A stretch of 64,000 bases of DNA, from the NCBI RefSeq assembly GCF_900182545.1, contig NZ_FXTJ01000008.1:124001-188000 (forward strand), given 5' to 3'. The translations under genes were made by a program, and so were the position numbers. The notes below the pieces were generated by a model that worked only from the letters and a program-made list of their open reading frames with translations, did no database searches and was not told where the DNA came from. Below, piece after piece: positions 56,772 to 64,000 of this stretch; the stretch's first letter is position 1; the number at the start of each line of letters is the position of its first letter. The stretch is from Geodermatophilus aquaeductus (GTDB taxonomy: Bacteria > Actinomycetota > Actinomycetes > Mycobacteriales > Geodermatophilaceae).

Positions 56772-58297
56772 CCGTCGCGCCGTCGATCGGGGACTGGCTG
56801 GCCGCGGCCGCCGCCCGTGCCACGCCCGCCGCGGGCGCCCTGGTGGCCGGCGAGCCGGTGACCTGGCGCGACCTCGACGCCCGCGCCGACCGCGCCGCCG
56901 CCGGGTTCCGGGCCCTCGGCCTGCGCCCCGGCGACCGGGTGTGCGTGCTCATGCGCAGCAGCGTCGCCACGCTCGCCGTCTGGTTCGGCCTGGCCCGCGC
57001 CGGCCTGGTCGAGGTGCCGCTGAACCCGGCCAGCGGGCCGACCCTGCTGCGCTACCTGCTCGAGCACTCCGGCGCGCCGGTCGTCGTCTGCGACGCCGAG
57101 TTCACCGACGCCGTCCGCGCGGTCGCGCCCGGCACGGTCCGGACGCTGGTCGTGCACGGCGGCGGCGGCGACGTCGACCTCGCCGACCTGCTCGCCACCG
57201 CACCCGAGCCGCTGCCGCCGGTCGACCCCGCCGCGCCGGCCGTCGTCCTCTACACCTCGGGGACCACCGGCCCGCCCAAGGGCGCGGTCCTCTCGCACCG
57301 GGCCAACGTCAACCTGACCCGGCACACCGTCGCGCTCATGGACTACACCGCCGCCGACCGGCTCTACAGCGTCTTCCCGCTGTTCCACTCCAACGCCCGC
57401 TACTGCAGCGTGATGACCGCCGCCGAGGCCGGCGCCGACCTCGTCCTCGACCGCACCTTCTCGGCCAGCCGGTTCTGGGACACCTGCCGCGCCCACGGGA
57501 TCACCGCGTTCAACTACCAGGGCGCGATGACGTCCATCCTGCACAAGCAGCCGCCCCGGGACGACGACGCCGACAACCCGGTGCGGGTGGGCTTCGGCGC
57601 CCCGTGCCCGCCGGAGGTCTTCGAGTCCTTCGAGCGGCGCTTCGGCGTGCGGCTCACCGAGATCTACGGCAGCACCGAGGTGTCGATCGTCTGCGACATG
57701 CCACCCTCGGCCCGCCGCATCGGCACCGCGGGGCGCGAGTCGGTCAACTACACGGTCGCCGTCGTCGACGAGAGGGACGAGCCGGTGCCGGCGGGGACAC
57801 CGGGGGAGATCGTCGTCCGGCCCAAGCACGCCGGCTGGATGTTCGACGGCTACGCCGGCAACCCCGAGGCGACGGCGGCCAGCTGGCGGGGCCTGTGGTT
57901 CCACACCGGCGACCGCGGCGTGCTCGACGCCGACGGCTTCCTCACCTTCCTCGACCGGATGAAGGACACCATCCGCCGGCGCGGGGAGAACGTCTCCTCC
58001 TGGGAGGTCGAGCGGGTCGTCGCCGAGCACCCGTCGGTGGCGCACGTCGCCGCCTACGGCCTCCCCTCGGAGCTGTCGGAGGAGGACGTGGCGATCGCCG
58101 TCGTCCCGGCCGAGGGCGCCACCGTCGACCCCGCCGAGCTGGTGGAGCACTGCCGGCGCGGGCTCACCTCCTTCGCCGTCCCGCGCTACGTGCGGGTCCT
58201 TGACGCCCTGCCGCTGACGCCCAGCCAGCGGGTGGAGAAGTACAAGCTGCGCGCCGACGGCGTCCCGCCCGGCACCTGGGACCGGGAGGCCCGCTGA
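56768..58297 (+). CDS. AMP-dependent acyl-CoA synthetase
   Basis: A 509-residue acyl-CoA ligase. P-loop VVLYTSGTTGPPKGAVLSH near residue 163, YSVFPLFHSNARYCSVM, the adenylate motif EIYGSTEVSIVCD near residue 300, GLWFHTGDRGVLDADGFL near 375, and DRMKDTIRRRGENVSSWEVE near 397. It is similar in type to the ligase at 42977 (crotonobetaine/carnitine-CoA ligase-like). GTG 56768 overlaps the KstD-like stop by 4 bp and the stop overlaps the following crotonase by TGATG. It probably activates a carboxylic acid made in the same pathway. Confidence 0.9.
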   Translation: MTVAPSIGDWLAAAAARATPAAGALVAGEPVTWRDLDARADRAAAGFRALGLRPGDRVCVLMRSSVATLAVWFGLARAGLVEVPLNPASGPTLLRYLLEHSGAPVVVCDAEFTDAVRAVAPGTVRTLVVHGGGGDVDLADLLATAPEPLPPVDPAAPAVVLYTSGTTGPPKGAVLSHRANVNLTRHTVALMDYTAADRLYSVFPLFHSNARYCSVMTAAEAGADLVLDRTFSASRFWDTCRAHGITAFNYQGAMTSILHKQPPRDDDADNPVRVGFGAPCPPEVFESFERRFGVRLTEIYGSTEVSIVCDMPPSARRIGTAGRESVNYTVAVVDERDEPVPAGTPGEIVVRPKHAGWMFDGYAGNPEATAASWRGLWFHTGDRGVLDADGFLTFLDRMKDTIRRRGENVSSWEVERVVAEHPSVAHVAAYGLPSELSEEDVAIAVVPAEGATVDPAELVEHCRRGLTSFAVPRYVRVLDALPLTPSQRVEKYKLRADGVPPGTWDREAR

Positions 58298-59049
58298 TGG
58301 AGCGCTTCACCCGCACCGACCCCGAGCCCGGCGTCGCCGTCCTCACCATGAGCCGGCCGGAGAAGCTCAACGCGATGGACCAGACCTGGTTCCGCGAACT
58401 GGTCGAGGTCATGGGCACGATCGGCGTCGACGACGACGTGCGCGCGGTGGTGCTCACCGGCTCGGGCCGGGCCTTCTCCGCCGGCGGGGACATCGACATG
58501 TTCGCCGGGCTGGCCGGTGACGTGACCCGGGTCCGGCCGCACCTGAAGCTGGTCTACGACGCCTTCTCCGCGGTCGAGCGGTGCGCCGTCCCGGTGGTCG
58601 CCGCGGTGAACGGGCTGGCCTACGGCGGCGGGACCGAGCTGGCGCTGGCCTGCGACGTCGTCCTGGCCGCGGAGTCGGCGCGCTTCTCGTTCAAGGAGGC
58701 GACCGTCGGCCTGATGCCCGGCTACGGCATCGTGCGCGGGCCCGACGTCCTGGGCCGGCACTGGACCCGCTACCTCGCCCTCACCGGCCGGGTCGTCGAC
58801 GCCGCGCGCGCCGAGCGGGCCGGGCTGGTGCAGGAGGTGCACCCCGACGAGGAGCTGCTGCCGGCCGCCGTCGCGCTCGCCGCCGAGATGGCCGCGCACT
58901 CGACGCTGGCCGTGCGGGTCGGCAAGGCCTTCGTCAACCGCGACGCCGTCGGCGGGTTCAACGAGTCGGTCGAGGCCATCGCGCTGCTGTTCGGCACCCC
59001 GGAGCACCGGGACGCCGTCACCGCCTTCCGGGCCGCTCGCGGCCGCTGA
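58297..59049 (+). CDS. Enoyl-CoA hydratase/isomerase
   Basis: A 250-residue crotonase. MSRPEKLNAMDQTWFRELVEV, then RAFSAGGDIDMFAGL near residue 60 for the oxyanion hole, VAAVNGLAYGGGTELALACD near residue 100, SFKEATVGLMPGYGIVRGP near residue 130, and EVHPDEELL. A catalytic Glu at the usual first position is not obvious (FSFKEATVGLMP, Glu at about residue 132), while the second (GIVRGP) is not Glu, so isomerase or hydratase activity cannot be separated. ATG 58297 overlaps the ligase stop (TGATG). Confidence 0.87.
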   Translation: MERFTRTDPEPGVAVLTMSRPEKLNAMDQTWFRELVEVMGTIGVDDDVRAVVLTGSGRAFSAGGDIDMFAGLAGDVTRVRPHLKLVYDAFSAVERCAVPVVAAVNGLAYGGGTELALACDVVLAAESARFSFKEATVGLMPGYGIVRGPDVLGRHWTRYLALTGRVVDAARAERAGLVQEVHPDEELLPAAVALAAEMAAHSTLAVRVGKAFVNRDAVGGFNESVEAIALLFGTPEHRDAVTAFRAARGR

Positions 59050-59068
59050 TCCCACCCGAGGAGGAGAC

Positions 59069-59485
59069 ATGACCGAACCCGAGGGCCGCGCCGTCGTCGT
59101 GGCCTACCTGGACGCCGTCGGCCGGCTGGACCTGCAGGCCATCGAGGCGACCTTCGCCGACGACGTCGAGCTGGTCCTGCCCTACGCCCCGCCCGGCTTC
59201 CCGAAGGTGTCGCAGGGGCGCAGCGAGGCGATGAAGGTGTACCCGGAGGGCCTGATGGACCCGATGGGCTTCTCCGACTACCGGATCGACGCGCTGGCCG
59301 ACCGGCCCGGCGAGTTCGTGGCCGAGTACACGAGCGACACCCGCGTGCTCACCACCGGCCGGCCCTACCGCAACACCTACATCTCGCGGTTCAGCGTCCA
59401 CGACGGCCGGATCACCCGGCTGGCCGAGTTCTTCGACCCGATCGTGCTCGTCACCGCCCTCGGCGGAGAGGTGCGCATGCCGTGA
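59069..59485 (+). CDS. SnoaL-like (NTF2-fold) protein
   Basis: A 138-residue NTF2-fold protein. AVVVAYLDAVGRLDLQAIEATFADDVELVLPYAPPG, then YRIDALADRPGEFVAEYTSDTRV, then RPYRNTYISRFSVHDGRITRLAEFFDPIVLV (regions of residues 8-45, 70-93, 98-130). The YISRF...ITRLAEFFDP ending is that of ketosteroid-isomerase-like SnoaL proteins. GAGGAGGAGAC precedes ATG 59069, 19 bases after the crotonase. It belongs to the KstD-like operon. A keto-steroid-like isomerase role is possible but unproven. Confidence 0.8.
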   Translation: MTEPEGRAVVVAYLDAVGRLDLQAIEATFADDVELVLPYAPPGFPKVSQGRSEAMKVYPEGLMDPMGFSDYRIDALADRPGEFVAEYTSDTRVLTTGRPYRNTYISRFSVHDGRITRLAEFFDPIVLVTALGGEVRMP

Positions 59486-59566
59486 GCCGGCTGGCGGGAT
59501 GGTCGACCCGCCCGGCAGGTACGACCGGTCGCGGCCCCGCCGGCCCCTGAGCGGCGCGGCCGCCGC

Positions 59567-59587
59567 TACGGTCGGTCCGACGTCGGA
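59567..59587 (+). promoter_or_regulatory. TACGGT -10 candidate and palindrome TCCGACGTCGGA
   Basis: TACGGT (59567-59572) is followed 3 bases later by a perfect 12-bp palindrome (59576-59587), where the transcript would start, about 60 bases before the LLM gene. The remaining 59486-59644 spacer has no gene. Confidence 0.4.
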
Positions 59588-59644
59588 GCGGACGTGTTCC
59601 GGCGCGGCGTCGAGGCGGTGGGTGTGCCGGGACGGAGGGCAGCG

Positions 59645-60685
59645 ATGCGGATCGGGGTCGCCGTCAGCGGGGTCGACGAGGACGACCTGACCTTCGTGGC
59701 CGAGGCCGAGCGTCTCGGCGCGGACTCGGTGTGGGTGGCCGAGGCCTGGGGCCACGACGCGTTCACCCCGCTGGCCTTCCTCGCCGCCCGGACCAGCCGG
59801 ATCCGGCTGGCCACCGGCATCGCCCAGCTCGGTGCGCGGACCCCGGCGCTGCTGGCGATGACGGCGATGTCGATGCAGGCGCTGTCCGGCGGCCGGTTCC
59901 TGCTGGGGGTGGGCACCAGCGGCCCGCAGGTGATGGAGGGCTGGCACGGCGTCCGGTTCGGTGCCCCGCTGGCGATGACCCGGGAGACGATCGAGATCCT
60001 GCGCACCGTCACCGCCGGGGACCGGCTGGTCCACGAGGGGACGGTGTACCCGCTGCCGCTGCCCGACAGCGCCGGCCGGGCGATCCGGTCGTCGGCCCCG
60101 CCGACCCCGGTGCCGGTCTACCTGGCCGCGATGGGGCCCAGGAACCTCGAGCTGACCGGCGAGCTGGCCGAGGGCTGGCTGGCGAACGCCTTCATGCCGG
60201 AGACCGCCGCGGCCTTCCTCGAGCCGCTGGCGGCCGGCGCCGCCCGCGCCGGCCGGACCGTCGCCGACCTGGACGTCGTGGTGCCGGTCGGAGTGGAGTT
60301 CACCGACGACGAGGAGGACGCGGCCCGCCGGCACGCCCGCGGCTACGCCTTCACGATCGGCGCGATGGGCAACCGCACGCAGAACTTCTACAACGCCGCC
60401 TTCGCACGGCAGGGCTACGACGAGGACGTCCGCGCCGTCCAGGAGCTGTGGCTGTCCGGCCGGCGCGAGGAGGCCGCCGACCGGGTGCCGGTCGACCTGG
60501 GCCGGCGCACCAACCTGCTCGGCCCGCCGGAGGTGGTGCGGGAGCGGATCGCGCTGTACCGCGCCGCCGGGGTGAGCACCCTGCAGGCCAAGCTCACCGG
60601 CACCCTCGAGGAGCGGCTGGGCACTCTCGGCGCGCTGCTGGAGCTGTGCGCCGAGCCCGTCGGGCACGGGACCGGCCGGCCGTGA
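59645..60685 (+). CDS. LLM-class (F420-type) flavin-dependent oxidoreductase
   Basis: A 346-residue luciferase-like fold protein. FVAEAERLGADSVWVAEAWGHDAFTPLAFLAART near residues 17-50, then RIRLATGIAQLGARTPALLAMTAMSMQALSGGRFLLGVGTSGPQVMEGWHG near 53-105, and VPVYLAAMGPRNLELTGELAEGWL near 158-180; this is the F420-dependent group with the GTSGPQV pattern. ATG 59645 follows CGGAGGGCAGCG. Its stop overlaps the next SRPBCC gene (GTGA). Probable role: reduction or oxygenation of a cyclic intermediate with F420. Confidence 0.86.
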   Translation: MRIGVAVSGVDEDDLTFVAEAERLGADSVWVAEAWGHDAFTPLAFLAARTSRIRLATGIAQLGARTPALLAMTAMSMQALSGGRFLLGVGTSGPQVMEGWHGVRFGAPLAMTRETIEILRTVTAGDRLVHEGTVYPLPLPDSAGRAIRSSAPPTPVPVYLAAMGPRNLELTGELAEGWLANAFMPETAAAFLEPLAAGAARAGRTVADLDVVVPVGVEFTDDEEDAARRHARGYAFTIGAMGNRTQNFYNAAFARQGYDEDVRAVQELWLSGRREEAADRVPVDLGRRTNLLGPPEVVRERIALYRAAGVSTLQAKLTGTLEERLGTLGALLELCAEPVGHGTGRP

Positions 60686-61167
60686 GGTACGCCGACGGCC
60701 CCACGGTCGAGGTCGACGTCCACGTCGACGCACCTCCGGCGGTGGTGTGGCCACTGGTCAGCGACGTCACCACGCCGGTGCGGTTCTCCGAGGAGCTGCA
60801 CGAGGTGCGCTGGATCGACGCGCGGCGCTTCGTCGGCCGCAGCTCCCATCCGGCGGCCGGGACGTGGGAGACGACGTGCACCGTCGTCGCCCGCGAGCCC
60901 GAACGGCTCTTCGAGTGGGTGGTCGGCGACCCGGCTCACCCGTCCGCCTCGTGGCGCTTCACCCTGACGCCTGCCGGCCCCGGCACGCGGCTGCGGCAGT
61001 GGATGCGCATGGGCCCCGCGCCCTCGGGTCTGACGCCCGCCATCGAGGCGCACCCCGACAAGGAGGAGCGCATCGTCGCCCGCCGGCTGGCCGAGCACCG
61101 GGCGAACATGCAGCGCACCGTCGAGGGCATCAGGCAGCTGGCCGAGGAACGGGCCGCCGGAGCCTGA
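60682..61167 (+). CDS. SRPBCC-family protein (START-like)
   Basis: A 161-residue helix-grip fold protein of the SRPBCC superfamily, polyketide cyclase/dehydrase type. The pattern begins VEVDVHVDAPPAVVWPLVSDVTTPVRFSEELHEVRW, then GRSSHPAAGTWETTCTVVAREPERLFEWVVGD and WRFTLTPAGPGTRLRQWMRMG, then a C-terminal helix. It starts with GTG overlapping the LLM stop. These proteins bind hydrophobic ligands such as polyketides or steroids; the coupling to an LLM enzyme suggests a shared substrate. A long hairpin follows. Confidence 0.82.
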   Translation: MRYADGPTVEVDVHVDAPPAVVWPLVSDVTTPVRFSEELHEVRWIDARRFVGRSSHPAAGTWETTCTVVAREPERLFEWVVGDPAHPSASWRFTLTPAGPGTRLRQWMRMGPAPSGLTPAIEAHPDKEERIVARRLAEHRANMQRTVEGIRQLAEERAAGA

Positions 61168-61180
61168 ACCGCCCCCGACG

Positions 61181-61227
61181 CGTGCACCTCCGCGGATGTG
61201 CCCGGTGCACATCCGCGGAGGTGCACG
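61181..61227. terminator. Strong bidirectional terminator
   Basis: 21-bp arms (starting CGTGCACCTCCGCGG) with a 5-nt loop CCGGT between the SRPBCC gene and the convergent EthD gene. Confidence 0.8.
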
Positions 61228-61229
61228 GG

Positions 61230-61538
61230 TCAGACGACGGTCTCCAGGTCGACGGCGTACATCGTGGCGCCGGCCTGCGCGAAGTTCGCCATGTCCGCCG
61301 ACGCCGCCTGACCCTCCGCGGAGCCGAGGTCGGCCAGGGCGGCCTCCTTCGACGGCCAGTCGAGGGCGGCGGTGACGAAGAACGGCGGCTGCGACCCGTC
61401 GAGGGTCTCGGCCACGCCCCAGGTGTACGCGGACACGCCGGGTAGGTTCTTGGCCAGCGGTGCGTGCGTGGTGCGGTAGTACTCGAGGAAGGCCTTCGGG
61501 TCCTCGGGGTGGTGGTAGTTCACGACGACTCGGTACAC
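61230..61538 (-). CDS. EthD-family protein
   Basis: A 102-residue dimeric alpha+beta-barrel protein of the EthD family. It shows the conserved start YRVVVNYHHPEDPKAFLEYYRTTHAPLAKNLPGV with the typical THAP motif, then AALDWPSKEAALADLGSAEGQAA and ends MYAVDLE. Members participate in ether or alkane-related degradation with unproven activity. ATG 61538 is 44 bases from the SnoaL-like gene on the same strand. It is the last gene of the leftward operon and ends at the shared terminator. Confidence 0.82.
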   Translation of the reverse strand: MYRVVVNYHHPEDPKAFLEYYRTTHAPLAKNLPGVSAYTWGVAETLDGSQPPFFVTAALDWPSKEAALADLGSAEGQAASADMANFAQAGATMYAVDLETVV

Positions 61539-61581
61539 GGGTCCTCCGTCTCCTCCTCCGGGGCCTCGGCGCCCCGGTAGC

Positions 61582-62178
61582 TCAGCTCCGGTACGTCTCC
61601 CAGGTGGGGGAGCTCTCCGGGTAGTCCGCGGCCTCCGGCGCGGTCCGCGGCCAGCGGATCCGCTCGACCGAGCCGAAGCTCCCGGCCAACTGGTCGGCCG
61701 GGACGGCGTACATGAAGGTGATCGAGCGGCGGGCGAACAGCCACCGGCCGCCCTGGCAGCGGTAGTCGTCCTCGTAGCGGTAGGAGGCGAGCACCAGCGT
61801 GCTGCGGGTGGCCAGCTCGGCGTGCCCGTGCGACCAGCCCGACGCCGTCCCGTCGCCGTGCAGGCGCACCACGCCGGGGTGCGGGGTGTGCAGCATCGTC
61901 CGGTAGGTCGTGAAGGACTCGACGTAGGCGGCGCGGATCTCGTCCGGCCCGGTGGCGGCCACGCCGCGCCGCTCGAAGACGCCGTCGCCGGTGTACATCG
62001 CCACGACGGCGTCGAGGTCGTGGTCGTCGACGGCGCGGGCGTAGAGCACGCCGAGGTCGGCGATCGCCTGCCGGTCGGCCTGGGCGCGCACGGCGGCGGC
62101 GAGCGCGGGGAGGTCCCCCGCGGGCAGCGGGTGGACCGTGGTGAGGTCCGCGGTCACCGCCGGCAGGTCGAGCGTCAT
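61582..62178 (-). CDS. SnoaL-like (NTF2-fold) protein
   Basis: A 198-residue NTF2-fold protein of the SnoaL_4 type. DRQAIADLGVLYARAVDDHDLDAVVAMYTGDGVFERRG near residues 36-73, RTMLHTPHPGVVRLHGDGTASGWSHGHAEL, and RWLFARRSITFMYAVPADQLAGSFGS. The long N-terminal extension and the FMYAVP end resemble the protein at 53867, so they are related. ATG 62178 overlaps the thioesterase stop by 4 bp. It belongs to the leftward operon. Confidence 0.78.
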   Translation of the reverse strand: MTLDLPAVTADLTTVHPLPAGDLPALAAAVRAQADRQAIADLGVLYARAVDDHDLDAVVAMYTGDGVFERRGVAATGPDEIRAAYVESFTTYRTMLHTPHPGVVRLHGDGTASGWSHGHAELATRSTLVLASYRYEDDYRCQGGRWLFARRSITFMYAVPADQLAGSFGSVERIRWPRTAPEAADYPESSPTWETYRS

Positions 62179-62597
62179 GCCGGCACCTCGGCGGGCGTGG
62201 GCAGCGTGCGCAGGACCGCCATCAGCCGCTCGGGGATCGCCGCCTTGCCGCCCTCGGGCGTGCGGCACACGAAGGTCATCGCGCCGTGGGTGACCACCGA
62301 GCCGTCGCGGACGAAGTCGAAGCCGAGCGTGTACGACGACGTCCCGACCCGGTCGAGGGTGATCTCGATGGTCAGCTCGTCGAAGACCCGCACCATCTGC
62401 CGGTAGGTGCACTCCGAGTGCACGCCGACGGTGAGGATGCCGAGGTCCTCGACGAGCTCGCCGCTGCGCAGGCCGTGGGAGTGCAGCCACAGCGTCTGGG
62501 CGCGTTCCATCCACGGGTAGTAGATGGCGAAGTAGGCGATGCCGACGACGTCGCAGTCGCCGTAGGCCAACTGGAAGCGGAGGGGTGCGTGGGTCAC
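62175..62597 (-). CDS. Acyl-CoA thioesterase (4-hydroxybenzoyl-CoA type)
   Basis: A 140-residue hot-dog fold thioesterase of the 4HBT/YbgC type. The catalytic motif is YGDCDVVGIAYFAIYYPWMERAQ with Asp near residue 13, then SECTYRQMVRVFDELTIEITLDRVG and FDFVRDGSVVTHGAMTFVCRTPEGG. It releases CoA from a short or aromatic acyl-CoA, which would keep CoA free when intermediates build up. It is translationally coupled to the hydratase gene before it (GTGA) and the SnoaL gene after it. Confidence 0.87.
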   Translation of the reverse strand: MTHAPLRFQLAYGDCDVVGIAYFAIYYPWMERAQTLWLHSHGLRSGELVEDLGILTVGVHSECTYRQMVRVFDELTIEITLDRVGTSSYTLGFDFVRDGSVVTHGAMTFVCRTPEGGKAAIPERLMAVLRTLPTPAEVPA

Positions 62598-63010
62598 GCG
62601 AGCACCACCGTCGCGGTGCCGGAGACGACCGCGTCCCCGTCGACCACCTCGAGGACGACGTCGCAGTCGGCCAACCGCGCGCCGTCCTCCTCGCGCAGCC
62701 CGCTCACCGTGCCCCGCACCCGCAGGTGCTGCCCGGCGAGCACCGTGCCCAGGAAGCGCACCCGCAGCCGGCGCAGCGACTCCGGCCCACCCGCCCAGGC
62801 GGTGACGGCGTTCATGACGTAGCCCATGTTCAGCGGGCCCTGGTTGACCGGCCGGTCGCCCATGCCCAGCGCCTGCAGGGTGGCGACGTCCCAGTGGATC
62901 GGCGTCGGGTCGGACAGCAGCGCCGCCATCGTCTTCATCTTCTCGGCGCTCACCGAGGGGACGTCGTAGGCGGGGAGCTGGGTGCCGACCTCGACCGTGG
63001 AGGTGCTCAC
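62594..63010 (-). CDS. MaoC-like hydratase half
   Basis: A 138-residue MaoC-type hot-dog domain. The segment SVSAEKMKTMAALLSDPTPIHWDVATLQ near residues 18-45 carries the Asp and His of the hydratase motif (D...PIHW), and GPLNMGYVMNAVTAWAGGPESLRRLRVRFLGTVLAGQHLRVRGTVSG is the typical second half. At this length it is one half of a hydratase; the gene upstream on the same strand (63007-63462) encodes the other type of half, so they probably form a heteromer. Stop and start overlap with both neighbours by 4 bp. Confidence 0.85.
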   Translation of the reverse strand: MSTSTVEVGTQLPAYDVPSVSAEKMKTMAALLSDPTPIHWDVATLQALGMGDRPVNQGPLNMGYVMNAVTAWAGGPESLRRLRVRFLGTVLAGQHLRVRGTVSGLREEDGARLADCDVVLEVVDGDAVVSGTATVVLA

Positions 63011-63462
63011 GCGTCCCTCCGGGGGAAGACGATGGAGTTCCAGCAGCGGGCCACGTGGGTCCCGCCGTCGTGCAGGTCCATGGCGTAGCCGACGACGTCG
63101 AACACGCCGGTGCGCCGGCCGACCTTGCGCTCGGCGGACTCGATCCCGCCGCTCACCCGGTAGGTGGCGCCGATCCGCAGCGGCCGGTGCAGCGTCGTCT
63201 CGTGCTCGCCGAAGACCGGCCCGTCGGCGGCCGTCGCCCCGAACCAGGCGAACAGCTCGTCCCAGGTGGTGCCCATGGCGCCGGTGGCGGCCATCCAGGC
63301 GAACAGCGGGTGCGCGGTCCGCTCGCCGTCGTCGAGCAGCGACGGCGGCTCGGCGAGCACGGTGTCGGCGAGCAGCCAGGCGCGCCACGGGGAGACGGTG
63401 TACTCCCCGCCGGGGAACCGGCGGCCGACGACGGTCTGCAGGTCGGCCTCCGCGAAGGCCAC
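63007..63462 (-). CDS. FAS1-like dehydratase domain protein (MaoC N-terminal half)
   Basis: A 151-residue hot-dog domain of the type named FAS1-like dehydratase/MaoC dehydratase N-terminal domain. It begins EADLQTVVGRRFPGGEYTVSPWRAWLLADTV, has HPLFAWMAATGAMGTTWDELFAW and EHETTLHRPLRIGATYRVSGGIESAERKVGRRTGVFDVVGYAM. The catalytic D/H of hydratases is not seen, as expected for a partner domain. It probably pairs with the following MaoC-like protein, as in known heteromeric MaoC hydratases of steroid side-chain or mycolic acid metabolism. GTG 63462 starts right next to the ligase stop at 63463. Confidence 0.84.
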   Translation of the reverse strand: MAFAEADLQTVVGRRFPGGEYTVSPWRAWLLADTVLAEPPSLLDDGERTAHPLFAWMAATGAMGTTWDELFAWFGATAADGPVFGEHETTLHRPLRIGATYRVSGGIESAERKVGRRTGVFDVVGYAMDLHDGGTHVARCWNSIVFPRRDA

Positions 63463-64000
63463 TCAGACCCCCCGGTCGCGGTCGGCCCAGTGGGGCTGCC
63501 GCAGCTCGCGCTTGAGGATCTTGCCGGTGGGCGCCTTGGGCAGCTGGGCGACGAAGTCGACCGAGCGCGGCTTCTGGTAGCTCGCCAGGTGCTTCTTCGC
63601 CTCGTCGATGATGTCCTGCTCGGTCGCCTCGGTGCCGGGCTTGAGCACGACGACCGCCTTCACCGACTCGCCCCACTCCTCGTCCGGAACGCCGAAGACG
63701 GCGCACTCCAGGACGGCGGGGTGCTGGTTGATGGCCTCCTCGACCTGCACCGAGTAGATGTTCTCGCCGCCGGAGATGATCATGTCCTTGGCCCGGTCGA
63801 CGATGAAGACGTAGCGGTCCTCGTCCCAGGTGGCCATGTCGCCGGTCCACATCCAGCCGTCGCGGATGGTCTGGGCGGTGAGCTCGGGCTGGTTGAGGTA
63901 GCCGATCATGTTCTGCTCGCCGCGGACGACGATCTGCCCGGCGGTGCGGCCGTCCTGCGGCACGTCGCGGCCGTACTCGTCGACCACCCGGATCTGCGCG
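63463..64000 (-). CDS. Acyl-CoA synthetase (AMP-binding), C-terminal part, cut by window end
   Basis: About 180 C-terminal residues of an AMP-dependent acyl-CoA ligase. Visible are GQIVVRGEQNMIGYLNQPELT, DGWMWTGDMATWDEDRYVF with the TGD motif, and DRAKDMIISGGENIYSVQVEE, the C-terminal core, then PRSVDFVAQLPKAPTGKILKRELR with the catalytic Lys in TGKILKR. The 5' part lies beyond 64000, so the full gene and its specificity are unknown. It starts the leftward operon through the hydratase halves, thioesterase, SnoaL and EthD genes. Confidence 0.9.
   Translation of the reverse strand, partial: AQIRVVDEYGRDVPQDGRTAGQIVVRGEQNMIGYLNQPELTAQTIRDGWMWTGDMATWDEDRYVFIVDRAKDMIISGGENIYSVQVEEAINQHPAVLECAVFGVPDEEWGESVKAVVVLKPGTEATEQDIIDEAKKHLASYQKPRSVDFVAQLPKAPTGKILKRELRQPHWADRDRGV

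Noticed and set aside
1-64000. tRNA, rRNA, transposase, integrase or prophage genes
   Set aside because: None found on either strand by reading; the short gaps are explained by promoters, hairpins and two gene remnants.

Overview
The window is very GC-rich, gene-dense, uses many GTG starts and contains 4-bp start/stop overlaps (ATGA, GTGA, TGATG) throughout. Ku/LigD repair genes, a PAC2-family protein, F420-type LLM and split-barrel flavoproteins, mycofactocin-type dehydrogenases and a FurA-type regulator next to a catalase all point to an actinobacterium. The overall flavour suggests the Geodermatophilaceae (Blastococcus, Geodermatophilus or Modestobacter), but that placement is inference from gene content and base composition only. 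No rRNA, tRNA, CRISPR array, transposase or integrase was seen.

Region 1 (1-24.3 kb) is a housekeeping and stress region with mixed strands. It holds the 3' end of ku and a LigD split into separate ligase and polymerase genes, then purU, a Fur-type regulator overlapping a catalase, an aromatic-acid-type MFS carrier, a PAC2 protein, two AI-2E/PerM-type membrane proteins, a dienelactone hydrolase, small conserved proteins, fabG, an SGNH hydrolase, a GlcD-GlcF-like 950-residue oxidoreductase and an MFS efflux pump with a TetR regulator and a clear palindromic operator.

Region 2 (24.3-64 kb) is a catabolic block. A GntR/FCD regulator is followed by thiolase, SDR, acyl-CoA dehydrogenase and LLM genes. 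Next comes a set that reads as a Baeyer-Villiger route: mycofactocin-type SDR, BVMO, esterase, NDMA-type alcohol dehydrogenase and aldehyde dehydrogenase. A complete Liv-type ABC transporter follows. Then comes a long operon for CoA thioesters: acyl-CoA ligase, acyl-CoA dehydrogenase, CitE-like lyase, MaoC hydratase, aldehyde dehydrogenase, family III CoA-transferase, SDR, amidohydrolase and a BadI/MenB-like crotonase. The last 10 kb carry split-barrel flavoproteins, a frameshifted KstD-like flavoprotein, a second CoA ligase and crotonase, an LLM enzyme, and a leftward operon with two half-size hydratases, a thioesterase and the C-terminal part of another CoA ligase cut by the window edge. Together the genes suggest uptake of a cyclic or branched, probably alicyclic or terpenoid/steroid-like, substrate. 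It would be oxidised to a ketone, ring-expanded, hydrolysed, oxidised to an acid and degraded as CoA esters. The substrate itself cannot be read from the sequence.

Regulatory and structural signals include two copies of a long perfect palindrome (2467 and 35122), shared operator-like motifs in front of the GntR gene and several catabolic promoters, strong intrinsic hairpins at convergent gene ends, two decayed gene remnants (25.1-25.3 kb and 53.6-53.9 kb) and a 29-bp direct repeat flanking one SnoaL-like gene.
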